Shown here one piece after another: positions 27,504-36,390 of a stretch of 64,000 nucleotides of DNA. The DNA lies in NCBI RefSeq assembly GCF_006715485.1, contig NZ_VFNH01000001.1, forward strand, positions 1,426,001 through 1,490,000. The letters run 5' to 3'. The stretch is from Herbaspirillum sp. SJZ107 (GTDB taxonomy: Bacteria > Pseudomonadota > Gammaproteobacteria > Burkholderiales > Burkholderiaceae_D). The notes beneath the pieces are model-generated. The model did no database searches and was not told the DNA's origin. It saw only the letters and a program-made list of their open reading frames with translations. Position 1 is the stretch's first letter. Each line of letters begins with the position of its first letter. A program made the position numbers and the translations under genes.

Positions 27504-28949
27504 TCAGATCGGGTAGTGGCGCGATCCGGTCTGCACCGTGATCCAGCGCAGGTCGGTGAATTCGGCGATCGCCGCCTTGCCGCCGAAGCGGCCATAGCCG
27601 CTGCCCTTGACGCCGCCGAACGGCATCTGCGCTTCGTCGTGCACGGTCGGGCCGTTGATGTGGCAGATGCCGGATTCGATGCGCTGGGCTACCGCCATGG
27701 CGCGCCCGATGTCGCGCGAGAACACGCTCGACGACAGGCCGTATTCGCTGTCGTTGGCCAGCCGGATCGCTTCCTCGTCGCTGTCGAAGCGCAGCACCGA
27801 GACGATCGGGCCGAACGATTCTTCCTGGTACACGCGCATCTCGGGCGTGACGGCATCGACGATGGCCGGCTGCATGATGTTGCCGTCGACCCCGCCCTGG
27901 GACTGGATCACGGTGGCGCCGCGGGTACGCGCATCCTGCAGCATGGCGTCGACGCGGGTGGCCGCGGCCGGGTCGATCATGCCGGCCAGCGGGGTGTCGC
28001 CGCGCGAGGCGGTCAGCGTGGCGGTCTTGGCGCCGAGCTTCTCGATGAACTGGTCGGCGATCTTGCGGTCGACCAGGATGCGGTCGGCCGACATGCAGAT
28101 CTGGCCCTGGTTGAAGAAGGCGCTGAAGGCGGCCGCTTCGACGGCGGCGTCGAGGTCGGCGTCTTCCAGCACCACGACCGGGTTCTTGCCGCCCAGTTCC
28201 AGCAGCACCGGTTTCAGGTGCCTGGCCGCCTGCTCGGCGATGATGCGGCCGACGCGGGTGGAACCGGTGAAGTTGATGCGGCGTACCGCCGGGTGCGCGA
28301 TCAGGCGCTCGACCACCTGGGCCGCATCCTGGGGCGCATTGCTGATCAGGTTGACCACGCCTGCCGGGAAGCCGGCGTCGACGAACACCTGGGCGATCAG
28401 GCGGTGCAGCAGCGGGCACAGTTCCGACGATTTCATGACCACGGTATTGCCGCAGGCGAGCGGCATCGCCAGCGCGCGGGTGCCGAGGATGATCGGTGCG
28501 TTCCACGGCGCGATGCCGACCACCACGCCGCACGGCTGGCGCACGCCCATCGCGAGCGAGCCTGGCACGTCCGACGGAATCACTTCGCCGCTGATCTGGG
28601 TGGTCATGGCGGCGGCTTCGCGCAGCATGTTGGCGGCCAGGGTCACGTTGAAGTGGTACCAGCCGGGCGCGCCGCCGCATTCCTCGACGGCGGTTTCGAC
28701 GAAGCGGCCGCGCATGGTTTCCATGCCGTCGGCAGCTTTCAGCAGCAGGGCGCGGCGTGCGCCCGGCAGCATCGCGGCCCAGGCCGGGAACGCGGCGCGG
28801 GCGGCGTCGCAGGCGGCGTCGACGTCATCCAGGGTGGCGGCAGCGGCGCGGGTGGCGACGGCGGCGGTGGCGGGGTTGTGGCGCTCGAAGGTGGCGCCGT
28901 TCGATGCGGCGCGGGCTTCGCCGCCGCACAGCAGGTCTGATTGCAGCAT
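27504..28949 (-). CDS. vdh: Vanillin dehydrogenase (aldehyde dehydrogenase family)
   Basis: A 481-residue NAD(P)-dependent aldehyde dehydrogenase. Conserved points: PWNAPIILGTRA (about 148-159), the FTGSTRVGR nucleotide-binding loop, the general-base Glu in LELGGKNP (about 253), the nucleophile Cys in FNQGQICMSADR (about 287), and EESFGPIVSV. It oxidises vanillin, 4-hydroxybenzaldehyde or protocatechualdehyde to the acid. It sits between ech and fcs. The stop-to-start gap to fcs is 12 bases. Confidence 0.92.
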   Translation of the reverse strand: MLQSDLLCGGEARAASNGATFERHNPATAAVATRAAAATLDDVDAACDAARAAFPAWAAMLPGARRALLLKAADGMETMRGRFVETAVEECGGAPGWYHFNVTLAANMLREAAAMTTQISGEVIPSDVPGSLAMGVRQPCGVVVGIAPWNAPIILGTRALAMPLACGNTVVMKSSELCPLLHRLIAQVFVDAGFPAGVVNLISNAPQDAAQVVERLIAHPAVRRINFTGSTRVGRIIAEQAARHLKPVLLELGGKNPVVVLEDADLDAAVEAAAFSAFFNQGQICMSADRILVDRKIADQFIEKLGAKTATLTASRGDTPLAGMIDPAAATRVDAMLQDARTRGATVIQSQGGVDGNIMQPAIVDAVTPEMRVYQEESFGPIVSVLRFDSDEEAIRLANDSEYGLSSSVFSRDIGRAMAVAQRIESGICHINGPTVHDEAQMPFGGVKGSGYGRFGGKAAIAEFTDLRWITVQTGSRHYPI

Positions 28950-29043
28950 GAGGGTCTCCTCGTGAGATTGGAAAGCGGCAGTCCGGGCGCGGGCCCGGCT
29001 GCCGTTGTTGTTTTTCTTCTCTTGGTTATGTCGGCGCGATCGC

Positions 29044-29877
29044 TCAGCCGCGCTTGTAGCTCTGCAGGCCCGGCTTGATCGTCTTATCGTCCAGGAACTG
29101 CTTCAGGCCTTCCTTGCGGCCCTTTTCCGGGTCGCGGTGGTTGGACTGGTCGGTCTTCGCGTACAGGTAATCCTCGCCCTGTTCCCAGGTCAGTTCGCGG
29201 CAGCGCTTGAAGCCGACTTTGGCGTAACGCAGCACCACCGGGTTCTTTTCCAGCAGCTTGTTCGCCAGTTCGATCACGGCCTCGCGCAGCTGTTCTTTCG
29301 GCACGCTCTTGTTGATCAGGCCCATCGCAGCCGCTTCCTTGCCGGTGAAGGTGTCGCCGGTCATGATGTAGTGCAGCGCCTGGCGGTGGCCCATGGTGTC
29401 GGCCACGGCCTTGCTGACCAGGTTGCCCGGCGGGATGCCCCAGTTGACTTCGGACAGGCCGAACACCGCTTCGTCGGCGGCGATGGCCAGGTCGCAGGCC
29501 ACCAGCGGCGAGAAGGCACCGCCGAAGCACCAGCCGTTGACCATGGCGATGGTCGCCTTGCTGTACATGCGCAGCAGCTTCCACTGCCATTGCGAGCAGT
29601 CGCGGCGCATCCGTTCCTGCATGATTTCCGGCTTGCCGTCGGTCTCGCGGAAGTACTCCTTCAGGTCCATGCCCGCGGTCCAGGCGTCGCCGGCGCCGGT
29701 CAGCACCACGACCTGTGCCTCGTCGTCGAGCTCGAGTGTCTCGAGCACGTCGATCATTTCGCGGTTCAGGGTCGGGCTCATGGCGTTGCGCTTTTCCGGA
29801 CGGTTCAGGGTGATCCAGCCGATGCCGTTTTCGACGTCGACCTTGACCGTTTGCCAGCGCGCTTCGTATTTGGACAT
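29044..29877 (-). CDS. ech: Hydroxycinnamoyl-CoA hydratase/lyase (enoyl-CoA hydratase/aldolase)
   Basis: A 277-residue crotonase-fold enzyme, nearly identical in layout to HCHL. It hydrates feruloyl-CoA and cleaves the product to vanillin and acetyl-CoA. Visible are GIGWITLNRPEKRNAMSP, the oxyanion-hole region TGAGDAWTAGMDLKEYF (about 60-76), GWCFGGAFSPLVACDLA, and the catalytic Glu in FGLSEVNWGIPPG (about 143). The C-terminal KRCRELTWEQGEDYLYAK is characteristic. It is the first gene of the operon, 94 bases before vdh, and its promoter carries the MarR-type operator at 29901-29921. AAGGAGA precedes the ATG. Confidence 0.95.
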   Translation of the reverse strand: MSKYEARWQTVKVDVENGIGWITLNRPEKRNAMSPTLNREMIDVLETLELDDEAQVVVLTGAGDAWTAGMDLKEYFRETDGKPEIMQERMRRDCSQWQWKLLRMYSKATIAMVNGWCFGGAFSPLVACDLAIAADEAVFGLSEVNWGIPPGNLVSKAVADTMGHRQALHYIMTGDTFTGKEAAAMGLINKSVPKEQLREAVIELANKLLEKNPVVLRYAKVGFKRCRELTWEQGEDYLYAKTDQSNHRDPEKGRKEGLKQFLDDKTIKPGLQSYKRG

Positions 29878-29900
29878 AATGTCTCCTTCTTGGTAGGTTT

Positions 29901-29921
29901 ATTATCAGGCTACCTGATATG
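29901..29921. promoter_or_regulatory. MarR operator between ech and its divergent regulator
   Basis: TATCAGG-CTA-CCTGATA, a perfect 7-bp inverted repeat (29903-29919), 26 bases upstream of the ech ATG and overlapping the likely -10 (GATAAT on the minus strand). Hydroxycinnamate MarR repressors of other bacteria bind in this place and are released by the CoA thioester. A closely related sequence lies at 35143-35163. Confidence 0.75.
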
Positions 29922-29966
29922 CAACTTATACTATACGCAGCGGTTTCCCCTGACAAGCATCTTTTT

Positions 29967-30434
29967 ATGGCTAGCGAAAAAAAATCCGATTCCACCTACA
30001 CTGCTGTCAAGCCGATGGGCCTGGCCTACCTGGTCGGGCGCCTCGACCACATCCTCAGCCAGCGCCTGCGCGAAAGCCTGGCCCCGGTCGGCCTGACGGT
30101 GCCGCAGTACACGGCGCTGTCGGTATTCCGCGCGCATGGCTCGCTCTCGAACGCCCAGCTCGCCACGCGCACGATGATGGCGCCGCAATCGGCCAACGAG
30201 ATGGTCAAGCAGATGGAGGCCCGCGACTGGATCGAGCGCCGTCCGGACCCGGCGCACGGCCGCATCATCCAGATCAGCCTGACGGCCGCCGGCGAAGCGG
30301 TGCTGCGCGACTGCGACCTGCGGGTGGCGGAAGTGGAAAACCTGATGTTCGCCGAGCTGGGCAAGGAAGAGCGCGTGCAGCTGCAGGGGCAGCTGCGCGC
30401 CGCCGTGCGTGCGCTGAGCACGCAGCGCGTGTGA
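29967..30434 (+). CDS. MarR-family regulator of hydroxycinnamate catabolism (predicted)
   Basis: About 155 residues from MASEKKSDST. Core: GLTVPQYTALSVFRAHGSLSNAQLATRTMMAPQSANEMVKQMEAR (winged helix), wing PDPAHGRIIQISLTAAG. MarR proteins divergent from ech/fcs (FerC, CouR, HcaR types) repress these genes and respond to the hydroxycinnamoyl-CoA; that role here is inferred from position and the intervening palindrome. An ATG at 29919 is in frame but lies inside the operator; neither start has a convincing ribosome-binding site. Confidence 0.85.
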   Translation: MASEKKSDSTYTAVKPMGLAYLVGRLDHILSQRLRESLAPVGLTVPQYTALSVFRAHGSLSNAQLATRTMMAPQSANEMVKQMEARDWIERRPDPAHGRIIQISLTAAGEAVLRDCDLRVAEVENLMFAELGKEERVQLQGQLRAAVRALSTQRV

Positions 30435-30438
30435 GGCG

Positions 30439-30458
30439 GGGCTGACTTCGTTCAGTCA
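30439..30458. terminator. Hairpin after the MarR gene
   Basis: GCTGACT-TCGTTC-AGTCAGC, a perfect 7-bp stem, 4 bases after the MarR stop and before the convergent VOC gene stop. It has no poly-U run, so termination is only likely. Confidence 0.4.
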
Positions 30459-30488
30459 GCTACATGGTGCTTCACTGATTGGACGCGT

Positions 30489-30857
30489 TCACCCTTCGCG
30501 CACATGCCACAACACGCCGGCGGGATCGCAGAACTGCATCATGATCCCACCTTCCTGCGCATGCGGAGGGGAGAGGACCTTGGCGACGCCGCCGTAGCGC
30601 TGGAGCAGATCGAGGCTGTCCAGGTGCCGGGCCCAGGCCTGAATGTCTTCCACATACAGGCATAACATGGTGTTTGCCGCCCATTCCTCCACGTAGTAAT
30701 CCTGCAGCCAGAAGCCGTAATCCCCCAGCAGGAATTGAACCGCCTCGTCGGTGGCGATAGTTTTGGTGAAGCCGATATCTTCGTAGAACCTGCTGCTTGA
30801 CTGGAAATCCGTGGACGGAAGAAACGCCATCACGTTCTTGATGCGGAGTTGATTCAT
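30489..30857 (-). CDS. VOC-family (glyoxalase/bleomycin resistance-like) protein
   Basis: A 122-residue protein with the paired beta-alpha-beta-beta-beta layout. First module NVMAFLPSTDFQSSSRFYEDIGF; second module LCLYVEDIQAWARHLDSL; C-terminal MMQFCDPAGVLWHVREG, where metal-binding members carry a Glu or His. The usual N-terminal metal His is not evident, so a ligand-binding (antibiotic-type) role is as possible as an enzyme. It stands alone between the MarR gene and the porin. Confidence 0.75.
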   Translation of the reverse strand: MNQLRIKNVMAFLPSTDFQSSSRFYEDIGFTKTIATDEAVQFLLGDYGFWLQDYYVEEWAANTMLCLYVEDIQAWARHLDSLDLLQRYGGVAKVLSPPHAQEGGIMMQFCDPAGVLWHVREG

Positions 30858-31014
30858 CGTTGGTATCCCGTTGAGTTGCTTCTCGGCGAAAATGAAACCT
30901 GCTTGTCAAAACTTTAGCAGCGATCGAACAAAACGGATGAGATTTCTATCCGCTGCCCGTCCGCTATGCACACATGGTAACCGTGCTGCGCTGTTACAAG
31001 TCCGACATGTGCAT

Positions 31015-31043
31015 TTGTACAAATCAGCTCAGTTAGTTACAAT
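31015..31043 (+). promoter_or_regulatory. Candidate sigma-70 promoter for the porin at 31216
   Basis: TTGTAC (31015-31020) and TACAAT (31038-31043) with a 17-base spacer. The start near 31050 would leave a leader of about 165 nt. The rest of the 358-base gap 30858-31215 contains no gene I can support. Confidence 0.45.
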
Positions 31044-31215
31044 GCGCCCCCGAGGTCAAGCCGCGCTCGCCGCGGCCTGCGCAAACGCGCGCCTGCCACC
31101 CTCTACCCACGCACATCGTGCACCGGCCGCGCCGGTCGCAGTGGCGATCTGTACACATGCCCGTACGCCCCCTGTTGCGTCCGGCGCAGTCGATCTGGAA
31201 TTTCACAACAGCGTT

Positions 31216-32421
31216 ATGCCTATCGTTACCAAGAGAATCATTGCCGCTGCGTTTGCCGCAGGCGGCCTGTTTGCCCATCCGGCCGATGCCGCGGAACCGG
31301 CCGCTTCCGCGCTGACTGTCGGTGGCGCGATCCGCTTCAACTACGTCCACAAGAGCTGGCAGGACGACTACCCGGGCGGCTTTGTCGGCCTGGATACCGC
31401 GCGCCTGGATCTGAACTATGACGACGGCACGGTGATCGGCTCGGCCCAGTACCGTTACAACCGTTTTCCGAAAGGGCAGGGCGGCTACTGGCAGCACTTC
31501 CTGCACCATGGCTGGGCCGGCATCCGCCTGGCCGACAAGAGCGAATTGCATGTGGGGCTGGACCGCAATCCTTTCGGCCTGCAGCCACTGGCGTCGAATA
31601 ATTTTTACGAATCGATCGCCTTTTACGCCGGCCTGGAAGACAAGTACGACCTCGGCGTGACCTACCTGAGCGATCCCGGCCCGTTCGAGTGGCAACTCGC
31701 CTTTTATCCGCGCGATGGCGGCTCTTACGGTGGCGGCAGCAACACGGCCGCCGCGTCGAACCGCTACTCGTACAACATCGTTCCGGACGATGACGCACAG
31801 GGATATGGCACCGGCCAGCGCGACCGCGAGCGCGATACGCTGGTGGGGCGCATGGCGTGGCACGTCGGACCCGGCGCCAACTACGAGATCGGCGTGTCCG
31901 GCCTGACGGGCGCGATCGACAACGGCCGCGGCACCCGGACGCGGCGCCATGCCGTGGCGGTGCATGCCCAAGGGGCCGTTGGTCCGGTCAAGGTCATGCT
32001 GGAGGCGCTGCGCTATCGCTACGGCACCGCCCATGGACCGACGCAGACCTATGCCGGCCTCGATCCGAACAGCTTCGTCATGCTGGGCGCCTTCGGCTAC
32101 CCGTTTCCGGTGGCATCGAAAGGCGACATCTATCTCGTCAATGTCAGTCACGACATCCCCGGCAGGCTCGGTCCGCTCGGCGGATTCCGGGTGTACAACG
32201 ACTACAGCGTGCTGCGCAAGCGCAGTGGCGCGTACAAGGACTCGGTGCAGAACGTGACCGGCATGAGCTTTTCGTCGGGGAAGTGGACCTTTTATGCCGA
32301 CTTCATGCTCGGCAAGCACCATCCCTACCTGTCGCCGGACGGCGGCGGACTGGCAGCGGCGTCCGCCGCGCATGATGGCTTTACCCGCCGGATCAATCTG
32401 CAGGCGGGTTATTACTTTTAA
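31216..32421 (+). CDS. Outer-membrane beta-barrel porin
   Basis: About 401 residues. The start is placed at MPIVTKR because a normal signal peptide begins there (RIIAAAFAAGGLFAHPADAAE); the frame is open much further upstream, but with basic, low-complexity residues. The mature protein is rich in amphipathic strands with aromatic girdles (GGAIRFNYVHKSWQDDYPGG; LDRNPFGLQPLASNNFYESI) and ends in Phe (LQAGYYF), the outer-membrane insertion signal. It resembles the phosphate-selective porin O/P type without a coiled coil. The ligand is unknown; aromatic acids are plausible from its neighbours. Confidence 0.75.
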   Translation: MPIVTKRIIAAAFAAGGLFAHPADAAEPAASALTVGGAIRFNYVHKSWQDDYPGGFVGLDTARLDLNYDDGTVIGSAQYRYNRFPKGQGGYWQHFLHHGWAGIRLADKSELHVGLDRNPFGLQPLASNNFYESIAFYAGLEDKYDLGVTYLSDPGPFEWQLAFYPRDGGSYGGGSNTAAASNRYSYNIVPDDDAQGYGTGQRDRERDTLVGRMAWHVGPGANYEIGVSGLTGAIDNGRGTRTRRHAVAVHAQGAVGPVKVMLEALRYRYGTAHGPTQTYAGLDPNSFVMLGAFGYPFPVASKGDIYLVNVSHDIPGRLGPLGGFRVYNDYSVLRKRSGAYKDSVQNVTGMSFSSGKWTFYADFMLGKHHPYLSPDGGGLAAASAAHDGFTRRINLQAGYYF

Positions 32422-33126
32422 TTAAAGATTTTGCAGCGTGGCCGAATCTTGGGCAGGGGTGGAACGACGCCGACGCGTGGCGGCCATGAGCAGCAATGCT
32501 GTGGCCGCCATTGCCGGCGCGGACGGTTCCGGTACCGGTGTGTCAAACGCTGCAGTGCTGATGCGGGCACTAACGAACAGACGGTCTCCGGTGGGCACGT
32601 CTACTAGCGAAAACTCAGCGAATCCGTAGCTGAAATCTGACGCGTCGAACTCGGCAGGTAGAGAAAAATCGTTGAGCGCCTTGCCGGTCTCATCATCGAA
32701 ATACACGCTGGCGGTGGTAAAGCCAGGGCCGAACTCGGTGAAAGTAATCCCATCGTAATTGTGGAGATTGTCGGAGACGGCTATCAATCCGGAATTGAAG
32801 CCGATATCGCGGGTCGAAAAATGCGCGGACGGAACGTTCAGAACAATCGACTGCAGTGCGTTCGTGTATATGAGTATTGAATCACTGGTGCCGTTGGAAT
32901 CGCTCATGCTGCTTCCCGGACCATAGGCAACCTGTCCGTCAAGGCGATCGCCGAGAGCGAAGTGCAAGCCGTGAAAATCATAGTCGTCAAGTAGCGTCGT
33001 TTGTCCGGCTACGGTTACGCCAAGTTGTGTGATGGCTGCATCGAGATGGAACACCGAAGGGGCTGCAATCGCGCCGCCCGATAAAATAGAAAAGGCTGTG
33101 ACGATTAGGAAGCGGGCGACGTTCAA
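32422..33126 (-). CDS. PEP-CTERM sorting domain protein
   Basis: A 234-residue exported protein. A signal peptide ends near GGAIAAP (about 22). The mature part is Ser/Asp/Phe-rich. The C-terminal sorting tripartite signal is VPEPSAPAMAATALLLMAATRRRRS: the PEP motif, a hydrophobic helix and an arginine cluster recognised by exosortase. About 15 residues follow the arginines, more than usual. Its stop abuts the stop of the convergent porin with no gap. Base composition is lower in GC than its neighbours. Confidence 0.85.
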   Translation of the reverse strand: MNVARFLIVTAFSILSGGAIAAPSVFHLDAAITQLGVTVAGQTTLLDDYDFHGLHFALGDRLDGQVAYGPGSSMSDSNGTSDSILIYTNALQSIVLNVPSAHFSTRDIGFNSGLIAVSDNLHNYDGITFTEFGPGFTTASVYFDDETGKALNDFSLPAEFDASDFSYGFAEFSLVDVPTGDRLFVSARISTAAFDTPVPEPSAPAMAATALLLMAATRRRRSTPAQDSATLQNL

Positions 33127-33314
33127 AGTGATCCTCCGTTGTCAATTTCTATCGAAAGGTGTTCCCACAGTAAGCTAACCATGATTACATGTCGTTGTAA
33201 TTATTGCAAATAAACGTTCTTTATGGTGAACGTGCCGGCTTTGGTGCAAACGACTCCATGGTGTGCGGTCCAGGCGGACGCTGTACTCAGCGATGGCAGG
33301 CAGCGTCCTTTCGG

Positions 33315-33722
33315 TCATCGGTTGCAGGCAAGGACAAATACTCTTTTTCCTTTTCCGGCATTGAATCGGTCGACGTCCCGCCAGTTCAGGCAAACGTTCG
33401 CTCCCAGCGGCGTCTTGATACGAATTACTTTGTCCGAGCCGTCGAGTGCCGTTGTCACGTCCTCCGCCGGCGCCGAGTGCGCTTTTGCGTAAGCAGCATC
33501 GATGTCACGCGCAAGCTGGGTCTTTGGCACCGCCTGGAAAGCGGCATCTTCGACATGTTCGCTCTTCGGCCGCAACTCCGGCTGTAACGCTTCCGGGAGC
33601 GTTCTGCTTGATGACACTGGGGGTGTTTTCGCATCTTGCAGTGGACCCGGTTCAGCCCGAATATCAAGCATCACTAAAAGAGACAGGATGGATACCGAGT
33701 AACTGACCACGGAATTCAGCAT
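33315..33722 (-). CDS. Secreted protein of unknown function
   Basis: A 135-residue frame with an N-terminal hydrophobic signal (NSVVSYSVSILSLLVMLDIRAEP). The rest is polar with two Cys near the end (GANVCLNWRDVDRFN and FVLACNR) that could pair. No family recognised. It stands alone between a PEP-CTERM gene and a Liv-type binding-protein gene, in DNA of lower GC, and no clear ribosome-binding site is seen. The 213 bases to 33935 hold nothing I can support. Confidence 0.5.
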   Translation of the reverse strand: MLNSVVSYSVSILSLLVMLDIRAEPGPLQDAKTPPVSSSRTLPEALQPELRPKSEHVEDAAFQAVPKTQLARDIDAAYAKAHSAPAEDVTTALDGSDKVIRIKTPLGANVCLNWRDVDRFNAGKGKRVFVLACNR

Positions 33723-33935
33723 TCTTTACCCTCGACTAACTGCCGGATTAAAGAGACCGTCGCGAACAGTTGACGATCATGGCGCTCTGCAGGCCTTACT
33801 TTACAGGAGTCGACCGGTTCAATTTACGCAGAATTCCACGCTCGGCAATCAGGTCTCGCTGACCGCACGACCCATGCTTGCTACGCGAACTTCATCGGCG
33901 CGCCGCGAAAGGTGGCGGCGCGCCCTCTGGCTGAA

Positions 33936-35105
33936 TTACTTGCCCGGATCCTTCTGGTTCGCGAACTGGTCGAACTCGACGTTGTACGGCTGCCCGCCCA
34001 CGTTCTCGACCTTGCGCACGTACACGGTCTGCACCACGTCGCGGGTGGCCGGGTCGATCGTGAGCGGGCCGCGCGGGCTGTCCAGCCTCAGGCCCTTGAG
34101 CACGGCCATCGCCTTGTCGCCGTCGATGCGGCCGCCCAGTTTCTGGCTGACCTGGTAGATCGCGTTCATGCCGTCGTAGGCAGCGACCGCCATGAAGTTG
34201 GGACGTCCGCCGCCCGGGTTGGCGGCGGCGAAGCTTTTCAAAAAGGCGTCGTTGGCGGGCGACTTGTGCGCCGCCGAATAATGGAAGGTGGTGATCACGC
34301 CCAGCGTGGCGTCGCCCATGGTGGGCAGCACGTGGTCGTCGGTGAGGTCGCCGGTGGCGATCACGCGGATGCCGGCGTCCTGCAGGCCGCGCTCGCGGTA
34401 ACCCTTCATGAAGGCGATGCTTTGCTCGCCGGCCGGCACGAACACGAACACCGCATCCGGCCTGGCGTCCTTGATGCGCTGGATGAAGGGCGCGAATTCC
34501 GGGTTGCGCAGCGGCACCCGGATCGCCTCGACCACCTTGCCGCCGTTCTTCTGCAGCCGCTCGCTGAAGGCCTTCTCGGCATCGATCCCGGGACCGTAGT
34601 CGGCCACCAGCGTCACCACCCGGTTCACCTTGTTCTTGACCGCCCAGTCGCCCATCGGCGCCGAGACCTGCGGCAGCGTCATCGACACCCGCGCGATGTA
34701 GTCGGACTTGGTCGTGATCACCGACGTCGCCGCATTCATGACGATCATCGGCTTCTTCGCCTGCTGGGCCAGCGGCGCCACCGCCAGCGCTTCCGGCGTC
34801 AGGCCGAAGCCGGCCAGGAAGTCGACCTTGTCGCGCACCACCAGTTCCTGCGCCAGGCGCTTGGCGATGTCGGGGGAGGGGCCGGTGGTGTCCTTGTAGA
34901 TCACCTCGATCTTCCTGCCGGCGATGCGGTCGCCGTGGCTGGCCATCCAGGCCTTGATCCCGCCCTGCATCTGCTTGCCGTAGTCGGCAAAGGGACCGGA
35001 GAAGGGGGCAATGACACCCACCTTGATCGTGTCCTGGGCCCACGCCGGCAGGGCGGCAAGTGCCGCACCCGCGGCCAACGCCGCTGTAATCGTCCTGCGC
35101 TTCAT
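33936..35105 (-). CDS. Liv-type periplasmic binding protein (second)
   Basis: A 389-residue periplasmic protein with signal peptide MKRRTITAALAAGAALAALPAWAQ. The start has AGGAGA upstream; a longer frame to 35174 runs into the promoter. It is clearly paralogous to 43406-44593 and to 24413-25579: all share AQELV-x-RDKV, PMIVMNA, an acidic G-x-DAEK-x-F segment and a C-terminal TRD-x-VQ-x-VYVR. No permease genes adjoin it. Its upstream region has a near copy of the ferulate MarR operator, so a lignin-derived aromatic acid is the probable ligand. Confidence 0.88.
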   Translation of the reverse strand: MKRRTITAALAAGAALAALPAWAQDTIKVGVIAPFSGPFADYGKQMQGGIKAWMASHGDRIAGRKIEVIYKDTTGPSPDIAKRLAQELVVRDKVDFLAGFGLTPEALAVAPLAQQAKKPMIVMNAATSVITTKSDYIARVSMTLPQVSAPMGDWAVKNKVNRVVTLVADYGPGIDAEKAFSERLQKNGGKVVEAIRVPLRNPEFAPFIQRIKDARPDAVFVFVPAGEQSIAFMKGYRERGLQDAGIRVIATGDLTDDHVLPTMGDATLGVITTFHYSAAHKSPANDAFLKSFAAANPGGGRPNFMAVAAYDGMNAIYQVSQKLGGRIDGDKAMAVLKGLRLDSPRGPLTIDPATRDVVQTVYVRKVENVGGQPYNVEFDQFANQKDPGK

Positions 35106-35142
35106 GCTGTGTCTCCTGGTTGTGGTGTTCTGTCGACAAGCG

Positions 35143-35163
35143 ATTATCAGGCGAACTGACAAT
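35143..35163 (-). promoter_or_regulatory. Near copy of the ferulate MarR operator
   Basis: ATTATCAGGC-GAA-CTGACA: 16 of the 19 bases match the site at 29901-29919 (ATTATCAGGC-TAC-CTGATA). It lies 38-58 bases upstream of the binding-protein start at 35105, where a repressor would act. Confidence 0.5.
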
Positions 35164-35206
35164 GATGTTGACAACGCTTGTATAAGAACAATAGTATTTA
35201 TTCAGC

Positions 35207-35243
35207 GTTCGGTAAGCAACTACTTGTTCGATTACCGAACGCC
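35207..35243. promoter_or_regulatory. IclR-type operator upstream of the porin gene
   Basis: Contains CTTGTTCGAT-T-ACCGAACGCC (35223-35243), related to the palindromes at 37319-37339 and 51386-51406. An extra inverted half (GTTCGGTAA, 35207-35215) pairs with TTACCGAAC (35232-35240). This resembles the three-repeat operators of PcaU/PobR proteins. Confidence 0.5.
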
Positions 35244-35267
35244 ATATAAATATACTCAGGAGACAAC

Positions 35268-36374
35268 ATGAAGAACCCCCTCTGCAGCGCGCAGGTGCCG
35301 CTGATTGCGCTGTCGCTCGGCCTGGCCACCTTCGGCCTCGCCGCCCAGGCCCAGACCAGCGTCCAGATCTATGGCATCGTCGACAGCGGCCTCGCCCACG
35401 TCACCAACGTCGATGCCGCCGGCCACTCGGTCACCAAGGTGCCGACGCTGACCGGCTCCTTCCCCTCGCGCATCGGCTTTCGCGGCACCGAGGACCTCGG
35501 CAACGGCCTGCAGGCCTTCTTCATCCTGGAAAACGGCTTGCAGCTGGATACCGGCGTTACCGGCCAGGGCAACCGTCTGTTCGGCCGCCAGGCCTTGGTC
35601 GGCCTGAAGGGCGCCTGGGGCGCGCTGAGCGTCGGGCGCCAGCTGAACATGACCTATCTGTCCACCATCAAGAGCGACGTGCTGGGGCCGAACCTGTTCG
35701 CCATCGGCAGCATCGATCCTTACCTGCCGAATGCGCGCAGCGACAATTCGATCGCCTACTACGGCAACTTCAACGGCATCGTGGTCGGCGCCACCTGGAG
35801 CACCGGGCGCGACGCATCGAACGCCGGCGGCCCGCCCGCGACCAACTGCCCTGGCGAAGTGCCCGGCAATGCCAAGGCCTGCCGCCAGTACACCGGCCTG
35901 TTCGGCTACGAGTCCAAGGATTATGGCCTGAACGTGTCCTACGACCGCCTGTACGGCAACACCGGCGCCGCCGGCGGCCTCACCAGCAGCAACAACACCG
36001 ACGTGCGCAAGACCATCAACGGTTACTTCATGGTAGGCCCGGCCAAGATCGGCGCCGGCGTGGTCGACCGCGACACCAACGCCGCCACCGGCGAGACCAA
36101 ATCCGATTTGTATTACCTCGGCGTCAGCTATCCGATCGGCCTGTACACGATCGACGTCCAGGGGGCACGGCGCGACACCAAGAACTCGCCGTCCGACGTG
36201 AACATGCTGGTCGGCCGTGTGAGCTACAACTTTTCCAAGCGCACCGCCGTGTATGGCGCAGTCGGCCGCATGGCCAACAAGGGCAACTCGGCGGTGGCGC
36301 TGGATGCCGGCGGCACGGTCGGCACCGGCATGGGGCAGAACGGCGTCATGCTCGGCCTGCGCCACAACTTCTGA
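35268..36374 (+). CDS. Gram-negative trimeric porin (OmpC/porin_4 type)
   Basis: A 368-residue porin with signal peptide ending in AAQAQ. The first strand is TSVQIYGIVDSGLAHV, followed by SRIGFRGTEDLGNGLQAFFILENG and RQALVGLKGAWGALSVGRQ, all hallmark betaproteobacterial porin stretches. It ends in Phe (LGLRHNF). AGGAG lies 8 bases before the ATG. Placed between a divergent aromatic-type binding protein and pcaR, with an IclR-like palindrome in its promoter, it likely admits aromatic acids. Confidence 0.92.
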   Translation: MKNPLCSAQVPLIALSLGLATFGLAAQAQTSVQIYGIVDSGLAHVTNVDAAGHSVTKVPTLTGSFPSRIGFRGTEDLGNGLQAFFILENGLQLDTGVTGQGNRLFGRQALVGLKGAWGALSVGRQLNMTYLSTIKSDVLGPNLFAIGSIDPYLPNARSDNSIAYYGNFNGIVVGATWSTGRDASNAGGPPATNCPGEVPGNAKACRQYTGLFGYESKDYGLNVSYDRLYGNTGAAGGLTSSNNTDVRKTINGYFMVGPAKIGAGVVDRDTNAATGETKSDLYYLGVSYPIGLYTIDVQGARRDTKNSPSDVNMLVGRVSYNFSKRTAVYGAVGRMANKGNSAVALDAGGTVGTGMGQNGVMLGLRHNF

Positions 36375-36390
36375 CGCAGCGGGCCCGAGC

